DNA of 64,000 nt from Rariglobus sp041662485 (GCA_041662485.1 JBAZSJ010000007.1:62001-126000), one strand, 5' to 3'; shown: positions 1 through 9,761, counted from the first letter of the stretch. Notes: generated by a model not told the origin, from the letters alone. Numbers and translations: made by a program.

Positions 1-267
1 TCCGATGTAATCGGCGCGATCTCCCCGTTCATGACCGCGCGCTCCGACACCTTCGTTATCCGCGCCTACGGAGACGCGCAAAACCCCGTCACCGGCGTGG
101 TCGAGGGTCGCGCCTGGTGCGAAGCACTCGTGCAACGCCTCCCCGATCTCGCCGAAAACGCCTCCGCGCCCATCGCCGACGTCATCGCCCCGAGCCCCAC
201 CACCTACCCCTTGGGCCGCAAGTTTAAAATCATCTCCTTCCGATGGCTCTCTCCTTCCGACATCTGA
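1..267 (+). CDS. C-terminus of a Verru_Chthon cassette protein A-like protein (partial)
   Basis: Frame 1 is open from the window edge to a TGA at 265-267, so only the last 88 residues are visible. The segment TARSDTFVIRAYGDA followed by RAWCEALVQRLP resembles, from memory, the end of Verru_Chthon cassette protein A, a large membrane-anchored protein encoded with pseudopilin-like partners in Verrucomicrobia. The family's role is unknown. The last 25 bases overlap the next gene, which suggests translational coupling. A second decayed copy of the same C-terminal stretch lies at 4125-4178. The family call rests on this short tail only. Confidence 0.6.
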   Translation, partial: SDVIGAISPFMTARSDTFVIRAYGDAQNPVTGVVEGRAWCEALVQRLPDLAENASAPIADVIAPSPTTYPLGRKFKIISFRWLSPSDI

Positions 268-986
268 TCCTCCTCGCCTTCGGACTCATCACGCTCTGTC
301 AGGCACCCCTGCCCGCCCAGACTTCCGCCGCCCCGACCAAAGACGGCCTGGCGTTCACCGTGTATGCGCCGAACGAGTCGTCGATCTGGGACCAACTCTA
401 TTATCTGCAAGGCGCCAAGCCCCCCGTGAAGTTGGCTTTCTTCTCCAACGGCCGCTCCGCGCCCATCAAACTCTCCGGCGCCCCCAAGCCCCTCGTCTTC
501 GGCGTGGAGCGCGTCGATCCCGACACGCAGCAGAAAACCTACGTCCCCGTTGTCGAGGTGGCCTGGCCCGAATCGACCGCCAAGGCGCTCGTCCTCTTCA
601 CGGCTTCCGATGGAGCCAGTCCGCAGGTGCAGGCCGTCGCCGTCAATGACGGCCCCAAGGGTTTCCCCCTGCGAAGCGCGCGTCTTTTCAACGCCACCGG
701 CGTTCCCCTGCTCGGCAAGGTGGCGGCGTTCCAGGGCGCGGTGCCGCCCGGCATTTCGCCCGCTTATCCCTACGAGGTGAAGTCGGAGGATCCCACCAAG
801 ATCAGCACCGTCCCGTTCGCCATCGCGATCCAAAATCCCGAGGCGGGCGCACGGTTGCTCTACGACGGTTCCGGCGACGCCTGGCCGTTTGCCCGCTCGC
901 TGATCGTCATCCTCCCCCCCAGGCCGGGGTCAAAAGACCTCGAACTCCGCATCCTCGTGGACTCTCCGCCTCCGTCCAAGGAGTGA
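243..986 (+). CDS. Secreted hypothetical protein, last gene of the Verru_Chthon-type cassette
   Basis: The 247-residue product begins with a typical signal peptide: a hydrophobic core over residues 8-20 and a likely cleavage near PAQ at 24-26. The mature part is rich in proline and beta-prone and has no catalytic motif I recognise. It overlaps the preceding cassette gene by 25 bases in another frame, so the two are probably co-transcribed and coupled. The position, at the end of a cassette of pseudopilin and membrane proteins, suggests an exported or periplasmic partner. No function is assigned. Confidence 0.7.
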   Translation: MALSFRHLILLAFGLITLCQAPLPAQTSAAPTKDGLAFTVYAPNESSIWDQLYYLQGAKPPVKLAFFSNGRSAPIKLSGAPKPLVFGVERVDPDTQQKTYVPVVEVAWPESTAKALVLFTASDGASPQVQAVAVNDGPKGFPLRSARLFNATGVPLLGKVAAFQGAVPPGISPAYPYEVKSEDPTKISTVPFAIAIQNPEAGARLLYDGSGDAWPFARSLIVILPPRPGSKDLELRILVDSPPPSKE

Positions 987-1059
987 CCCGACACCCCACC
1001 TGTTTGACCTGATTTCCCTCATACCACCCGACATCTCCGCCAATTAATTTGAACCGACC

Positions 1060-1511
1060 ATGCATCCTTATTCATCCGTAATCTCCTGTATTCTCACAGC
1101 CGCCGTTTCTCCTTTGTTGCTCGGTGCGGTGCTGCATGCCGCACCGCCCGTCAGAATAATGCAACTGGACGATTCGCTTACAGCCCAGTCCGACGCCCGA
1201 AAATTTCTCCACGAAAAACTCACCGCCGACGGCTACTCCTTCGAATGTGTCGGTTAAATCCTCGCTTCCTCCGTCCTCAAAATCGCTTTGAAAGACGACT
1301 ATGCCGGTCCGCTCAATCGCGCCCTGCCCGGCATCGTAAAACAACAGCAGGCCACCAGCCGCAGCGTCTACTTCGTGGACCTGCCGACCTGATCAAAGGC
1401 GAACGCCCTTACAACAAACCGGGCAGTGACTGCGTGGATGGCACGCACCTCAACCCCGGCGGCAGCAAGAAACTCGCCGAAGGCTGGTATGCGCACCTGA
1501 CACCATTTTAA
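1060..1511 (+). pseudogene. Decayed SGNH/GDSL esterase
   Basis: A signal peptide (MHPYSSVIS...) is followed by RIMQLDDSLTAQSDAR, which corresponds to esterase block I (normally GDSIT), here with Gly changed to Asp. A TAA stops the frame at 1255-1257. The same frame then continues with family-like sequence (LNRALPGIVKQQQ) until a TGA at 1390-1392. The tail continues in another frame as DLIKGERPYNKPG and DGTHLNPGG, the catalytic Asp-His block, to 1511. The remnant therefore has a nonsense codon, a missing middle and a frameshift. It is too short for a working enzyme of about 200 residues or more. Confidence 0.75.
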
Positions 1512-1546
1512 ACCTCCTCGAAAACCCTGCTAGGCAAACCGAACAA

Positions 1547-1582
1547 ATGAACCCGCTCAAAACCACCTTCATCGGCGGCTAG
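1547..1582 (+). pseudogene. Eleven-codon remnant of a gene start
   Basis: An ATG opens MNPLKTTFIGG and stops at a TAG at 1580-1582. KTTFIGG resembles the N-terminal nucleotide-binding strand and glycine loop of GH4 glycosidases or other Rossmann enzymes, so this may be the surviving start of a deleted gene. The fragment is too short to be certain. Confidence 0.3.
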
Positions 1583-1635
1583 TTCGATTGAGCAATCCCG
1601 TGGCGAAGCCTTGTGCAGTCAAAACACTCCTATCT

Positions 1636-4098
1636 ATGCGATTTCATCTTATTGGCAATTCACACCTCGACCCTGTTTGGCTCTGGGATTGGCGCGAGGG
1701 ACTCAACGAAGGTATCGTCACCTGCCGCACCATTCTTCGCCTGATGGAGGAGTTTCAGGAACTCACCTATATTCGCGGTGAAAGCTCCATCTACCGGCAC
1801 ATCCAGGAACATGATCGACCCACCTTCAATCGCATCCGTGAGCTGATCGACAGTGGTCGCTGGGATGTCGTAGGCGGCACCCTTTGCCAACCCGATACCA
1901 ATCTCCCGGCCACTGAAGTGTTGAACCGTCATTTCACTTCCGGGCTCAACTACATGCAACGCGAGCTGGGCGTCCGTCCACGCGTAGCTTGGGCAGCGGA
2001 TTCATTTGGGCACAGCTTTGGCTGGCCTGAAATTTACACGGCAGCCGGGATGAAATACTTCGCCTTCTCGCGTCCCTTCGAAGCCGACTGTCCGCTTCCC
2101 TCCCCTGCTTTTTGGTGGGAAGGAGCGGGCGGGCGTCGGATATTGAGCTGGCGCATTCCCATCGGCTGGTATGGCACGGATCGCAGCGAGGTCTCCAAGC
2201 GTCTTGATCAATATCGAGCAAACGCCGAAGCTTGGGGCCTCGAAAACTTGGCCATCACATTCGGCTTGGGCAACCACGGCGGCGGACCCAGTGCGGATGA
2301 GATTCGCGAGATTCTGATCTGGCGCGACGCCAACCGTGATATCGACGTGGAGTTTTCGACGTTTCACCGATTCTTCGACGCCTTGTCCAAGGAAAAGAAA
2401 CCACATCCGGTCGTTAAGAAGGAACTGAACTTCACGCTGCGTGGTTGCTACGCCAGCGCCTTTCGCTACAAGAAGGCCTACCGCCGCACCGAAAATCTTC
2501 TACTTACCGCCGAGCGCACGAGCAGTGTGATCGCCGCCGCACTCAATCGCTCCGCTCCCGATTTTGCAGCGGCATGGGATTCAATGTTGTTCAATACCTT
2601 TCACGACATCCTGCCCGGCTCCTCCATCGCATCGACCTACGAGGATCAGCACGCCTGGCTGGGCGTGGCCTACCACGATGCGCGCCACCATGAACTGGCC
2701 GCGCTCACCGCGCTCGCCGCAGAATGTGATACACAGGTGCCCGCGCCGGCCAAAGGTATGCCTTCGGCCGTTCCCGTCGTGCTGTTCAACCCGCATCCAT
2801 CCACCTTGAACACGCTGGCCGAGTTTGAGGCGTGTATGGACTATCGTCTGATTCAAAGCTACAAGAACAAGCCCGATGCGCTCCCCGTCGAAGTAATCGA
2901 CCATCGCGGACGCCCCTTGCCGTTCCAATTGCTCGCAGTGGAAAATCATTTCGCGCCCGAGCTGCCTTGGCGTAAACGCTTCCTCTTCCCCGTCACCTTG
3001 CCGGCCTGCGGTTACCAAGTGGTTCGCGTGTCTTGGAACGAGTCGCCGCGCCTCGCGCCCCCAGCCTACACCAAGGTTCACACCAAAGGAGACGTATTCG
3101 TCGCTAACGAAGCGCTCTCTGTGTCGGCGAAGGCCGGTGATTCCGGTATCCATATTACCCTCGACGGGAAAAAACTCTTCGGACGCGACGGCCTGAGGGC
3201 GGCAACCTTCCATGATCCCTTCGGTTCATGGGGTAACCACGACGGTGACCGCCATGGCGACGACATTTCGGATATTTTGGCCGAATGGCGGATTGCTCAG
3301 ACGAAGGTTCTCGAAACCGGACCGTTGCGCGCCGTGCTCTGGGTCATGCTGATCTCGGGCACCTCTCGCCTTGAGCTGAGTTTCTCGGTCGATAATGGCG
3401 CGCGCCATGTCGCGATTTCAGCACGACTGCTTTGGAACGAGCGCGCCGCTCGGTTGAAACTCATCATGCGCGGTGCCGGCGACACGGCGGTGTTCGAAGT
3501 GCCCGGCGGCGAAATTGCTCGCGGACCACTCGGAGAAGTGCCCGGCGGACGCTGGGTGCGGACCGACTCCGGCCGACAACCGTTTATCTTCGCCAGCGAT
3601 GCACTCTACAACTTCGACATCACCGGCAAAACGCTTCGCGCAACGATCGTTCGTTCGACTCGTTATGCACGCAACGGTGCGGCCGAGGCCTCCGAAGAAC
3701 CGTGGCGTCCGTATCAGGACTTGGGGGAGCACTGCTTCAAGTTGGCTATCGGTTCAGGCGAACTCGACGCATGGGCACTGGCTGACTGCCTTGAACAGCC
3801 CATCGCGGTGCTGCGCACTGCACCACACGTCGGTCCTCGCGGACGCAATGGTTCACTGGCCGCACTCAACTCAGGCGCACGGCTGCTCGCGATCAAGCCC
3901 GCCGTCAACGGCAAGGGCTGGATTGTGCGAATTCAAGGCCATGCAGGCAAAACAGCGGCATGCACACTGACATGGCTGGGAAAGCGTCTGGCTCTCGGTA
4001 AGATCAGCTCCCATGAAATCGCCTCGTTCCGACTTACATCCGGCAAACAAGGCTGGACAGCTTCACGAGTGACAACCGCCGAGGAGCTACTCCCCTAA
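1636..4098 (+). CDS. Alpha-mannosidase, glycoside hydrolase family 38
   Basis: The 820-residue product is a zinc-dependent retaining alpha-mannosidase by family motifs. SHLDPVW near the N-terminus supplies the first zinc ligands (H10, D12). AADSFGHS holds the nucleophile Asp122 and NTFHDILPGSS holds a later zinc-binding His. The rest is the usual beta-rich C-terminal region. ATG 1636 is chosen because the family starts almost directly at the HLIxNxHLD strand; an in-frame TTG at 1588 would add 16 residues with no family character. No signal peptide is seen, so it is probably cytoplasmic and acts on imported mannosides. It lies between gene remnants, and its GC content is somewhat lower than that of the following genes. 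Confidence 0.9.
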   Translation: MRFHLIGNSHLDPVWLWDWREGLNEGIVTCRTILRLMEEFQELTYIRGESSIYRHIQEHDRPTFNRIRELIDSGRWDVVGGTLCQPDTNLPATEVLNRHFTSGLNYMQRELGVRPRVAWAADSFGHSFGWPEIYTAAGMKYFAFSRPFEADCPLPSPAFWWEGAGGRRILSWRIPIGWYGTDRSEVSKRLDQYRANAEAWGLENLAITFGLGNHGGGPSADEIREILIWRDANRDIDVEFSTFHRFFDALSKEKKPHPVVKKELNFTLRGCYASAFRYKKAYRRTENLLLTAERTSSVIAAALNRSAPDFAAAWDSMLFNTFHDILPGSSIASTYEDQHAWLGVAYHDARHHELAALTALAAECDTQVPAPAKGMPSAVPVVLFNPHPSTLNTLAEFEACMDYRLIQSYKNKPDALPVEVIDHRGRPLPFQLLAVENHFAPELPWRKRFLFPVTLPACGYQVVRVSWNESPRLAPPAYTKVHTKGDVFVANEALSVSAKAGDSGIHITLDGKKLFGRDGLRAATFHDPFGSWGNHDGDRHGDDISDILAEWRIAQTKVLETGPLRAVLWVMLISGTSRLELSFSVDNGARHVAISARLLWNERAARLKLIMRGAGDTAVFEVPGGEIARGPLGEVPGGRWVRTDSGRQPFIFASDALYNFDITGKTLRATIVRSTRYARNGAAEASEEPWRPYQDLGEHCFKLAIGSGELDAWALADCLEQPIAVLRTAPHVGPRGRNGSLAALNSGARLLAIKPAVNGKGWIVRIQGHAGKTAACTLTWLGKRLALGKISSHEIASFRLTSGKQGWTASRVTTAEELLP

Positions 4099-4124
4099 GA
4101 TTTACGGAGCCTGTCCCATCCGCC

Positions 4125-4178
4125 TCATCAACCGCGCGCACCTACACCTTCGTCATACGCGCCTATGACGACGTGTAA
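4125..4178 (+). pseudogene. Fragment of a second Verru_Chthon cassette A-like gene
   Basis: The frame reads SSTARTYTFVIRAYDDV and then TAA. It matches the segment TARSDTFVIRAYGDA at the left edge of the window, with clear similarity at the DNA level over about 50 bases as well. Nothing upstream continues the protein, so this is an orphan tail left between the mannosidase and the esterase. Confidence 0.55.
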
Positions 4179-4213
4179 AAACCGCCACTTGGCCGTTTTC
4201 CCCGACTTCCCTC

Positions 4214-5068
4214 ATGCCATTCTCCCTCTCCCAACTGCCGCCGGGCACCTGCTGCGTTCTGGATCAAGCCTACATCCCCGGCTCGCAAGCCGGCCATCAT
4301 CCCGACTCAATCCAGACGCTCGATCTGTTCGTCCCCGCCGGCCCCGGCCCGTTTCCCGTGATCCTCTGGATCCACGGCGGTGGTTGGCACAGCGGCGGCA
4401 AACAGCCAGAAGGCATCGAACTGGCCCTCAAGTTTATTCCGCATGGTTTCGCCGTCGCCGCGATCGGCTACCGCCTAACGCCCGACGCGCCATTCCCCTC
4501 GCAGATCGAGGATTGCGGCCGCGCGTTGGCGTGGCTGCGCCGGCACGCCGCCGGGCACCGTCTCGATCCGGAGCGCATCGGCGCCGTCGGACATTCTGCA
4601 GGAGCTCACCTCTGCGCGCTTCTCGCAACGGGCACCGCCGGCGCGGGTTTTGCCGAAACCGGCGCGGGCCCGATACAGGCCGCGGTCTGCTGGTCGCCTC
4701 CCTTCGATCTGGATCGTGAGCGCGGGCCCTGGCCCAAGACCATGTTTGCCTGGAATCCCGAGGATAAATTTTCACGGACGTTCTTTCCCGGCGGGGCCTA
4801 CGATGCCGGGTTCGCGCGACGCGCGAGTCCCGCCTCCTACGTCCATGGCGGCATGCCGCCGATGCTCGTCGTCCACGGCGCCCGCGACACGGTCGTCCCG
4901 TTCGCACCGGTGGAGGCTTTCGCGGAACAGGCAAAAAAAGCCGGCGTGGACGTGACGCTCCGCATCGATCCGGAGCGAGGTCACGACACCATGAACGAAG
5001 CAACCAAGGAAGAGGCGCTGCAGTTTTTCATGCGCGTCCTTCATTCCGTCCCGGCGCTGCAAGATTGA
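4214..5068 (+). CDS. Alpha/beta hydrolase, carbohydrate-esterase-like
   Basis: The 284-residue enzyme has the layout of the hormone-sensitive-lipase/BD-FAE esterases: oxyanion motif HGGGW at 54-58, nucleophile elbow GHSAG with Ser128, the acid in GARDTVVPF and the base in ERGHDTMN near the C-terminus. No signal peptide is evident, so it probably deacylates imported substrates in the cytoplasm. It precedes a sodium symporter and a GH31 glycosidase on the same strand, which fits removal of acetyl groups from sugars before hydrolysis. The exact substrate cannot be read from sequence. Confidence 0.85.
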   Translation: MPFSLSQLPPGTCCVLDQAYIPGSQAGHHPDSIQTLDLFVPAGPGPFPVILWIHGGGWHSGGKQPEGIELALKFIPHGFAVAAIGYRLTPDAPFPSQIEDCGRALAWLRRHAAGHRLDPERIGAVGHSAGAHLCALLATGTAGAGFAETGAGPIQAAVCWSPPFDLDRERGPWPKTMFAWNPEDKFSRTFFPGGAYDAGFARRASPASYVHGGMPPMLVVHGARDTVVPFAPVEAFAEQAKKAGVDVTLRIDPERGHDTMNEATKEEALQFFMRVLHSVPALQD

Positions 5069-5173
5069 TTCCGCATAAAATTTAAAATGGAAGCCCTCTT
5101 GCCGGCCGTGATTGCGCAACCCTACACTCGCCGGCTCCTCCGCTGATTCGATCTTCGTATCGCCCCTCACCCA

Positions 5174-7198
5174 ATGCATTTCCTCGACTGGTTGGTCATC
5201 GTCATCCCGCTCGTCATCATCGTGGCCGTCGGCCTCGTCACGCAGCGCCACATGAAAAGCGTGGCGCACTTCGTGTCGGGAGGACGCGTGGGCGGGCGTT
5301 ACCTGCTGGCCGTGGCCAAAGGCGAGATGCAGGCCGGCGCGGTCGTCTTCGTCGCCATGTGGGAGGTCTTCGCCCAGGCGGGGTTCGTCCCTTCCTGGTG
5401 GAGTTGGATCACCGGCCCCATCGGTCTCGTCGTGGGCATCTTCGGCTTCGTCATCTACCGCTTCCGCGAGACTCGCGCCATGACCCTCGCGCAGTTTTTC
5501 GAGATGCGCTACAGCCGCAATTTTCGCTCGTTCACCGGCCTCCTCGGCTTCGTGGCCGGCGCGATCAACTTCGGCATCATCCCGGCCGTCGGCGCGCGCT
5601 TCATGGTCTATTTTCTCCAGCTCCCTCCGGAGATCATCGTGGGCACATGGTCGCTGCCGACCTACATTCCTCTCATGGGGATCTTCCTCGCGATCAGCCT
5701 CACGCTGACCATTTCGGGCGGGTTGATCACCCTCATGGTCACCGACTGCATCGAGGGCATTTTTTCGCAGCTGATGTATATCGTCATCATCGTCGGCGTC
5801 CTCTGCGTCGTGGGCTGGTCGCAGATGTCCACCGTGCTCGGCAGCCGTCCCGCCGGACACTCGATGGTCAACCCCTTCGACGCCTGGAGCGTGCAGGACT
5901 TCAATCTCTGGTATGTGCTCATGGGTGTCTTTCTCGGCACTTACGGCACCATGGCATGGCAGAACTCCAGCGCCTACAACTCCGCCGGCGCCACCCCGCA
6001 CGAGGCCCGCATGGGCGGCCTGCTCGGCCGCTGGCGCGAGTCCGGAAAATCGGTGGTTGTGGTCCTGCTCGCCGCCGCCGCCCTCACCTACCTCGGCCAC
6101 CCCGACTTCGCGCAAGCCTCGGCCGGGGCGAAGGAGGCCATCGGCCAGATCGCCCAGCCGCAGATCCAGAAGCAGATGACGATCCCGGTCGCGCTGTCCC
6201 ACCTGTTGCCCATCGGCGTCAAAGGCGCCCTCTGCGCCGTCCTCCTCCTTGGCATCTTCGGCGGCGACTCGACCCACCTCCACTCGTGGGGCGGCATCCT
6301 TGCGCAGGACATCATTCTCCCTCGCCTGAAGAAGGCCCCGACCCCGGAAAAGCACATCAGGCTCCTCCGCCGCTGCATCACGGGCGTGGCGGTCTTTGCC
6401 TTCACCTTCGGCTCTCTCTTCCGCCAAACGGAGTATATCGTCATGTGGTGGACGGTGACGACGGCCGTCTACGTCGGCGGCGCCGGCGCGGCCATCATCG
6501 GCGGGCTTTACTGGAAAAAAGGCACGACCGCCGGCGCCTGGTCGGCGGTCGTCGCCGGCTCGGTTCTCTCGGGCGGCGGCATCCTCGTCTATAAAATAGG
6601 CGGCGATGGCATCTTCTCCACCGCGCTCAACTGGCTGCTTGCCCATGTCGGCATGCCCGCGTTGCCCGCTTTCACCCTCAACGGCGCCCAGATCTCGTTT
6701 TTCGCCACGCTGATCTCGATCGCCCTCTACATCGGCGTCTCGCTCTGCACCTGCCGGCAGGACTACCCGATCAGGAAAATGCTGCACCGCGACGAATACC
6801 CGCTCGACGCCGACGGCCGCCCCGTCATCCCGAGGAAGCCCTGGACCTTCGGCCGCATCATCGGCGTGAACAAGGACTTCACCCGCGGCGACAAATGGAT
6901 CGCCGGCAGCCTCTTCGTATGGGCCGTAAGCTGGTTCAGCATCATGATCGGCGGCACCGCCTGGAACCTCGTCGGCGAATCCGGACTGGTCCCGTGGATT
7001 CACCCCTGGTCGAATTCCGCGTGGCTCGGCTTCTGGCATGTCACCGCCATCGGCCTGCCTATTCTCATCACCGTCGTCACCGGCCTCTGGTTCACCTGGG
7101 GCGGCATCCACGACATCCGCGCACTCTTCCGCTCCCTCAAGACCTACCAAATCGACGACTCCGACAACGGCACCGTCAAGGAGCACAAGCCCTACTGA
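5174..7198 (+). CDS. Sodium:solute symporter (SSS/SLC5 family)
   Basis: The 674-residue product is a polytopic inner-membrane protein with about 13-14 hydrophobic helices starting at residue 6. GGRVGGRYLLAVAKGEMQAGA matches the SSS region following TM1, and MTLAQFFEMRYS matches the typical loop before TM3. Family members couple sodium entry to uptake of sugars or similar solutes. A gap of only 10 bases to the GH31 gene suggests co-transcription and uptake of the oligosaccharide that GH31 cleaves. Substrate specificity is inferred from context only. Confidence 0.88.
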   Translation: MHFLDWLVIVIPLVIIVAVGLVTQRHMKSVAHFVSGGRVGGRYLLAVAKGEMQAGAVVFVAMWEVFAQAGFVPSWWSWITGPIGLVVGIFGFVIYRFRETRAMTLAQFFEMRYSRNFRSFTGLLGFVAGAINFGIIPAVGARFMVYFLQLPPEIIVGTWSLPTYIPLMGIFLAISLTLTISGGLITLMVTDCIEGIFSQLMYIVIIVGVLCVVGWSQMSTVLGSRPAGHSMVNPFDAWSVQDFNLWYVLMGVFLGTYGTMAWQNSSAYNSAGATPHEARMGGLLGRWRESGKSVVVVLLAAAALTYLGHPDFAQASAGAKEAIGQIAQPQIQKQMTIPVALSHLLPIGVKGALCAVLLLGIFGGDSTHLHSWGGILAQDIILPRLKKAPTPEKHIRLLRRCITGVAVFAFTFGSLFRQTEYIVMWWTVTTAVYVGGAGAAIIGGLYWKKGTTAGAWSAVVAGSVLSGGGILVYKIGGDGIFSTALNWLLAHVGMPALPAFTLNGAQISFFATLISIALYIGVSLCTCRQDYPIRKMLHRDEYPLDADGRPVIPRKPWTFGRIIGVNKDFTRGDKWIAGSLFVWAVSWFSIMIGGTAWNLVGESGLVPWIHPWSNSAWLGFWHVTAIGLPILITVVTGLWFTWGGIHDIRALFRSLKTYQIDDSDNGTVKEHKPY

Positions 7199-7208
7199 TT
7201 TTTCATCC

Positions 7209-9539
7209 ATGTATTTCAACAAAATCCGCCACCCGGCCAATTTCGTTTTCTCCGCCAAGCCCGCCTCCGTTGAAACTCTGGGCGGCGACGTCCACCGCCT
7301 GCGCATCCGCGGCGCCAAGTCTTGGAAAAACCCCAGCCAGGCCGAGCTCGCCACGAGCATCCCCGGCGACAGCCGCCACACCGTCTCCGTCACCAAGGAC
7401 AACGGCCTTTCTCTCACCGAATCCGCCACCGGCCGCGCGCTCCTCTCCGGCATTCCCGGAGCCACCTTCGGCACCTGCGGCTCCGCCTGGATGCTCCAGT
7501 TCCGCCACACGCCCGACCTGCGCTTCTACGGCCTCGGCGAACACAACAAGGGCCTCGAAAAATCCGGCCAGCGCGTGAAGTTCTGGAACACCGATCTCTG
7601 GGCCGACTTCGCGATCCACGACATCCGGCACGCCCACCCCAACCCGATGTATGTCTCCATCCCCTGGCTCATCGTGAAACAGGGCGACGACTACCTCGGC
7701 CTCCTCGTCAACCACCCCGGCGCCGTCTTCATGGACCTCGCCTCCTCGTTCATCTGGTCCGCCGACAACCCCGACGACCGCAACCGCGGATCATTCTACC
7801 TCGGCGCGCCCGACGGCGAACCCGATGTCTATATCATCGTCGGCCCGTCGCTCCCCGAACTCACCCGCAAGCTCCAGCAACTCGTCGGTCGCACTCCTCT
7901 GCCTCCGCTCTGGGCGCTCGGCCACCATCAATGCCGCTGGGGCTACGCGAGCGCGAAGGACCTCCAACTGCTCGACCGCAAGTTCACCGAGCACAAGATC
8001 CCCACCGACGGCCTGTGGTTGGACATCGACTACATGGACCGCTACAAGGTCTTCACCTTCGACGCCAAGCACTGGGGCGACGACGCGCAACTCCGCAAAT
8101 CCCTCGCCGCCCTCGCCAAAAAAGGCCGGCGCGTCATCCCGATCCTCGACCCCGGCATAAAGGTCGAGGCCGGCTACATCGCCTGCGACGACGGACTCAA
8201 GCAGGGCGTCTTCTGCCTCAATCCCGCCGGCACGCCCTACGTCGGCTTCGTCTGGCCGGGCAAAACCTACTTTCCCGATTTCAGCCTGCCCGAGGCCCGC
8301 GCGTGGTGGGCCGGCTACGTGAAGGCCTTCGCCGAACTCGGTGTCGGCGGCGCCTGGCTCGACATGAACGACCCGTCCGTCGGCGCCGTCGAGCTCGACG
8401 ACATGCTCTTCGAACACGGACGCCAGCCGCACGAGAGCTACCACAACCAATACGCCCTCGGCATGGCCAAGGCCTCTCACGAAGGCTTTCTCGCGGCGCG
8501 CCCCGGCGAACGCCCCTTCCTGCTCGCCCGCAGCGCCTTCATCTCCAGTTCGCGCTACACCGCCGTCTGGACCGGCGACAACATGTCCAACTGGCACCAC
8601 CTGCGCACCACCATCCCGCTCAGCCTCGGCCTCGCGTTGTCCGGCCAGCCGTTCAACGGCCCCGATGTCTGCGGCTTTGGCGAGGACACCACTCCCGAAC
8701 TCGCCGTCGCCTGGTATAAGGCCGGGTTCCTCTTCCCCTTCTTTCGCAACCATTCGATGAGCAAACGACGGCAGGAGCCGTGGGCGCTTGGCGCGCCCGC
8801 GCTCAAAATCATCGGCCGCTACATCCGGCTGCGCTACAAACTGCTCCCTTATCTCTATCAAAACTTCATCGCCCAGGAGCAGACCGGCGAAGCCATCCTG
8901 CGCCCGCTCTTCTACGATTATACCGACACGCCCAAGCTGCCGCTCGCCGCCATCGCCGACGAGTTTATGATCGGCCGCGACATCCTCCAGGCTCCCGTCG
9001 TGGAGGAAAAAGCCCGCACGCGCAAAGTCGCCCTGCCCGGCGCCCACCGCTGGTTCTCCGCCCTCGACGGACGCTGGCTCGACGGCGGACGCACCCACGC
9101 GGTTTCCGCCGGCACCGCCGAGACGCCGCTCTACTTCCGCGAAGGCGCGCTCGTCCCCATGCAGGTTGGCGAACGCACCACGCAGAAGAACGACCTCGGC
9201 AAAATCGAGCTCCACTGCTTCCTGCGCCGCGACACCGCCGCGCCTGCGACCGCAACCTACGCCTTCGACGACGGACTCAGCTTCGCCTACCAAAAAGGCA
9301 AACGCACCACCGTCGCGTTCACCGCAACCGTCGAGGACGGTGCGCTCGTCCTCACGGTAAACGACTACCAGCCCGGCTTCATCCCGCTCACCCTTCAAGT
9401 CGTGGCCTACGACCGCTTCTCACGCGTCATCCTCGTGCACAAAGGCCGCCGCCAGCCGCTCGCACTCAAGTCCGCCCGCATGCGACTCACCGGCCGCGCG
9501 CTGCCGGTGAAAATCAGCGTCGCCCAAAAACTGGTCTAG
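7209..9539 (+). CDS. Glycoside hydrolase family 31 (alpha-glucosidase/alpha-xylosidase type)
   Basis: The 776-residue product shows the GH31 barrel: DGLWLDIDYMD in the N-terminal half, GGAWLDMNDPS carrying the nucleophile Asp, and AVWTGDNMSNWHHLR carrying the acid/base Asp. ATG 7209 begins MYFNKIRHP, the usual N-terminal strand; the frame stays open upstream to 7038 but overlaps the symporter. No signal peptide is seen, so the enzyme is probably cytoplasmic. It follows the symporter closely. Alpha-glucosidase, alpha-xylosidase and alpha-galactosidase activities all occur in the family, and I cannot decide among them. Confidence 0.9.
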   Translation: MYFNKIRHPANFVFSAKPASVETLGGDVHRLRIRGAKSWKNPSQAELATSIPGDSRHTVSVTKDNGLSLTESATGRALLSGIPGATFGTCGSAWMLQFRHTPDLRFYGLGEHNKGLEKSGQRVKFWNTDLWADFAIHDIRHAHPNPMYVSIPWLIVKQGDDYLGLLVNHPGAVFMDLASSFIWSADNPDDRNRGSFYLGAPDGEPDVYIIVGPSLPELTRKLQQLVGRTPLPPLWALGHHQCRWGYASAKDLQLLDRKFTEHKIPTDGLWLDIDYMDRYKVFTFDAKHWGDDAQLRKSLAALAKKGRRVIPILDPGIKVEAGYIACDDGLKQGVFCLNPAGTPYVGFVWPGKTYFPDFSLPEARAWWAGYVKAFAELGVGGAWLDMNDPSVGAVELDDMLFEHGRQPHESYHNQYALGMAKASHEGFLAARPGERPFLLARSAFISSSRYTAVWTGDNMSNWHHLRTTIPLSLGLALSGQPFNGPDVCGFGEDTTPELAVAWYKAGFLFPFFRNHSMSKRRQEPWALGAPALKIIGRYIRLRYKLLPYLYQNFIAQEQTGEAILRPLFYDYTDTPKLPLAAIADEFMIGRDILQAPVVEEKARTRKVALPGAHRWFSALDGRWLDGGRTHAVSAGTAETPLYFREGALVPMQVGERTTQKNDLGKIELHCFLRRDTAAPATATYAFDDGLSFAYQKGKRTTVAFTATVEDGALVLTVNDYQPGFIPLTLQVVAYDRFSRVILVHKGRRQPLALKSARMRLTGRALPVKISVAQKLV

Positions 9540-9554
9540 GCACCTGAACCCGTA

Positions 9555-9710
9555 AACATCCCCGGAACAAGCTCCGTATTTGACCGCGTCGGCGTTCTTC
9601 CGGCGTAGCGGCGAGCGCCAGCGAGCCGACGAACCACCACTCGCTGGCGCTCGCGGCCACGATTCCAAGCCGAAGCAAGCTTTTGGGGTGTTGGACCCAG
9701 TGCGAGTAAA
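9555..9710 (+). repeat. Copy 1 of a ~150-bp dispersed element with a REP-like core
   Basis: The stretch aligns along most of its length with 62571-62720. The shared core is GCGTAGCGGCGAGCGCC at the left foot and a perfect 15-bp inverted repeat (9611-9625 with 9640-9654). A conserved right side ends at TTGGACCC and a short CGAxTAAA. It lies between the GH31 gene and hutI and has no credible ORF. The hairpin core alone also occurs at 44244-44300. Confidence 0.75.
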
Positions 9711-9761
9711 GGTTTCACGCTTTCCTTGAGGCCCTCGCTTCCCGCAGGATGGTGGAGCCCC

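Noticed and set aside
4772..7510. A 912-residue open frame on the minus strand
   Set aside because: It lies opposite the esterase, symporter and GH31 genes, is almost entirely Asp, Glu, Arg and Gly, and has no domain. This is a GC-skew shadow of real genes on the plus strand.
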